DNA from: Styela clava
Lineage: Eukaryota; Chordata; Ascidiacea; Stolidobranchia; Styelidae
Direction of reading: 5' to 3'
Assembly: GCF_964204865.1 (NCBI RefSeq)
Contig: NC_135257.1
Coordinates: forward strand, 3,596,001-3,660,000
Length of the DNA stretch: 64,000 bases
A program made the position numbers and the translations under genes. Shown here piece after piece: positions 62,867-64,000 of the stretch (position 1 is its first letter; each line of letters begins with the position of its first letter). Below the pieces are notes generated by a model that saw only the letters and a list, made by a program, of their open reading frames with translations, was not told the DNA's origin and made no database searches.

Positions 62867-64000
62867 ATCTTCCAGCGCTCTATTTGCCAAATACTTGAGG
62901 ATCTCAAAGGAGTATTTGTTATTGCTGATGACATATTAGTCACAGGAAGCACAGAGAAAGAACATGACACAAACTTGCACAATTTGTTAAAGAGATGTCA
63001 AGATAGAAATCTGCGACTCAATTTTAAAAAGCTTGAACTGCGTCAGAAATCAGTAAAGTACATGGGCCACATTCTAACTGATCAAGGAATTGTAGCAGAT
63101 AAAGACAAAATACAAGGCATCATTCAAATGCCAGCGCCAAAGAAGGTATCAGAAAGAAGTACGTACATTTTTACACACTGTAAACTTTCTGAGCAAATTT
63201 CTGCCACGACTAGCTACAATTGCCAAACCACTGCATAATCTGCTATGCAAAGATGTAGAATTTATATGGTCTCCACATTGTGAAAAAGCATTCTCAAACA
63301 TTAAGAAATTGATCACTGAGACCCCAGTACTGGCCTAGTTTGATGTGTCAAAACCAGTCACAATTCAGTGCGATGCCTCGCAATATGGATTGGGTGCAGA
63401 AATTATTCAAGATGACCACCCAATTGCATTAAAAAGTAGAAGTTTGACACAAACAGAGGAGCGATATGCACAAATTGAAAAAGAAATGCTCGCTATAGTC
63501 TATGCTTGTGAGAAATTCGACCATTATATATTTGGTCTACCTGAAGTGATTGTAGAATCTGATCACAAGCAATATTTCAAAAAGCCATTTAAGATGTTCC
63601 GCGTCGTCTTCAAAGAATGAGACTTCGCTTGTAAAAATACAATCTCAGAGTGCGCTATAAACCAGGTAAAGATATGTGGATTGCCGACCTGCTCAGCCGA
63701 TTGTTTCCACAAACACAAGAGTCGAGCGTCTTCAGTGTGGAAATCGAAAACACAAAACTAAACGGTGAGATGGCAGTCACACCACAGACACTTCAAAAAC
63801 TGGTGAAAGAAACTGCAAACGATCCAGTGCTTGCAGAGTATATAAAGACAAATAAATTACCACCAGAATATAAGTCTGTAAATAATGAAATAAGCACTAA
63901 ACAAGGATTGGTATTTAAGTCGGAAAGATTGGTAATTCCTTTTTCAATGCCGAAAGTTTTGCATGAAAGACACAAAGGAATTGGATCTACTCGTAGACTG

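Larger units (their letters stand above)
58038..64000 (+). mobile_element. Ty3/gypsy-like LTR retrotransposon, decayed, running off the window
   Basis: Gag starts at 58,124 (MAMPAPKQLELTATGWEEFK) and shifts frame near 58,320-58,345. It is cut at 58,557 by the fold-back element and resumes at 60,752. Two zinc knuckles follow (CGWCGNIKHAKEQC and CHKCHKIDHWAKVC, from about 60,975), then protease (FLIDTGSDVNTLP, about 61,240). A deletion of roughly 100 codons joins directly to reverse transcriptase (SMITVLKPNKEIRICLDCKE, LDAKHGYHQIRLDE, to about 61,880). A second insert (61,885-62,866) splits it before the VIADDILVTG catalytic block (about 62,925). RNase H follows (IQCDASQYGLGAEI, from 63,345) after an in-frame TAG. 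The integrase start, with HERHKGIG, is at the window end. Multiple frameshifts make it inactive. Confidence 0.9.

Overview
The window is animal (metazoan) nuclear DNA. It is AT-rich, has spliced genes with GT-AG introns, a vertebrate-type DNMT1, a TGF-beta ligand, and many class I and class II transposable elements with tRNA-derived SINEs. The compact genes and a small sulfotransferase beginning with a PKTGTKS P-loop suggest an invertebrate chordate, perhaps an ascidian. That placement is an inference and weaker than the gene calls.

Layout. 1-6.7 kb is transposon debris: a TTAA-flanked piggyBac-like element, a broken hAT transposase, a fold-back mariner with perfect 61-bp ends, a SINE, and two copies of a MITE with 8-bp target duplications. 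8.3-12.4 kb is an uninterrupted 1,366-codon DNMT1. 15.3-26.3 kb (minus strand) holds a 12-exon TGF-beta-family gene that I rebuilt from splice sites and phases (454 aa, seven mature cysteines, TATA box). 27.5-34.1 kb and 36.5-41.5 kb are two copies of one segmental duplication. Each copy carries a divergent pair: an RBR-type E3 ubiquitin ligase (minus) and a membrane-anchored sulfotransferase-like protein (plus). In the left copy the ligase is ruined and the sulfotransferase is intact; in the right copy it is the reverse. 43-51 kb is gene-poor with hAT, MITE and LINE remnants. 51.7 kb has an intronless SNRPG copy with an 8-bp frameshifting insertion. 54.5-56.2 kb is a two-exon TMEM115. 57.5-64 kb is a decayed Ty3/gypsy-like retrotransposon split by a 2,185-bp fold-back element (9-bp target duplication) and by a truncated LINE-like insert; it runs off the right edge.

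Functionally the intact genes are unrelated housekeeping or signalling genes: maintenance DNA methylation, a secreted growth factor, ubiquitin ligation, sulfotransfer, and a Golgi membrane protein. They do not form an operon or pathway. The most unusual points are the reciprocal decay of the duplicated gene pair, the three-unit fold-back concatemer in the retrotransposon, and the intronless DNMT1.
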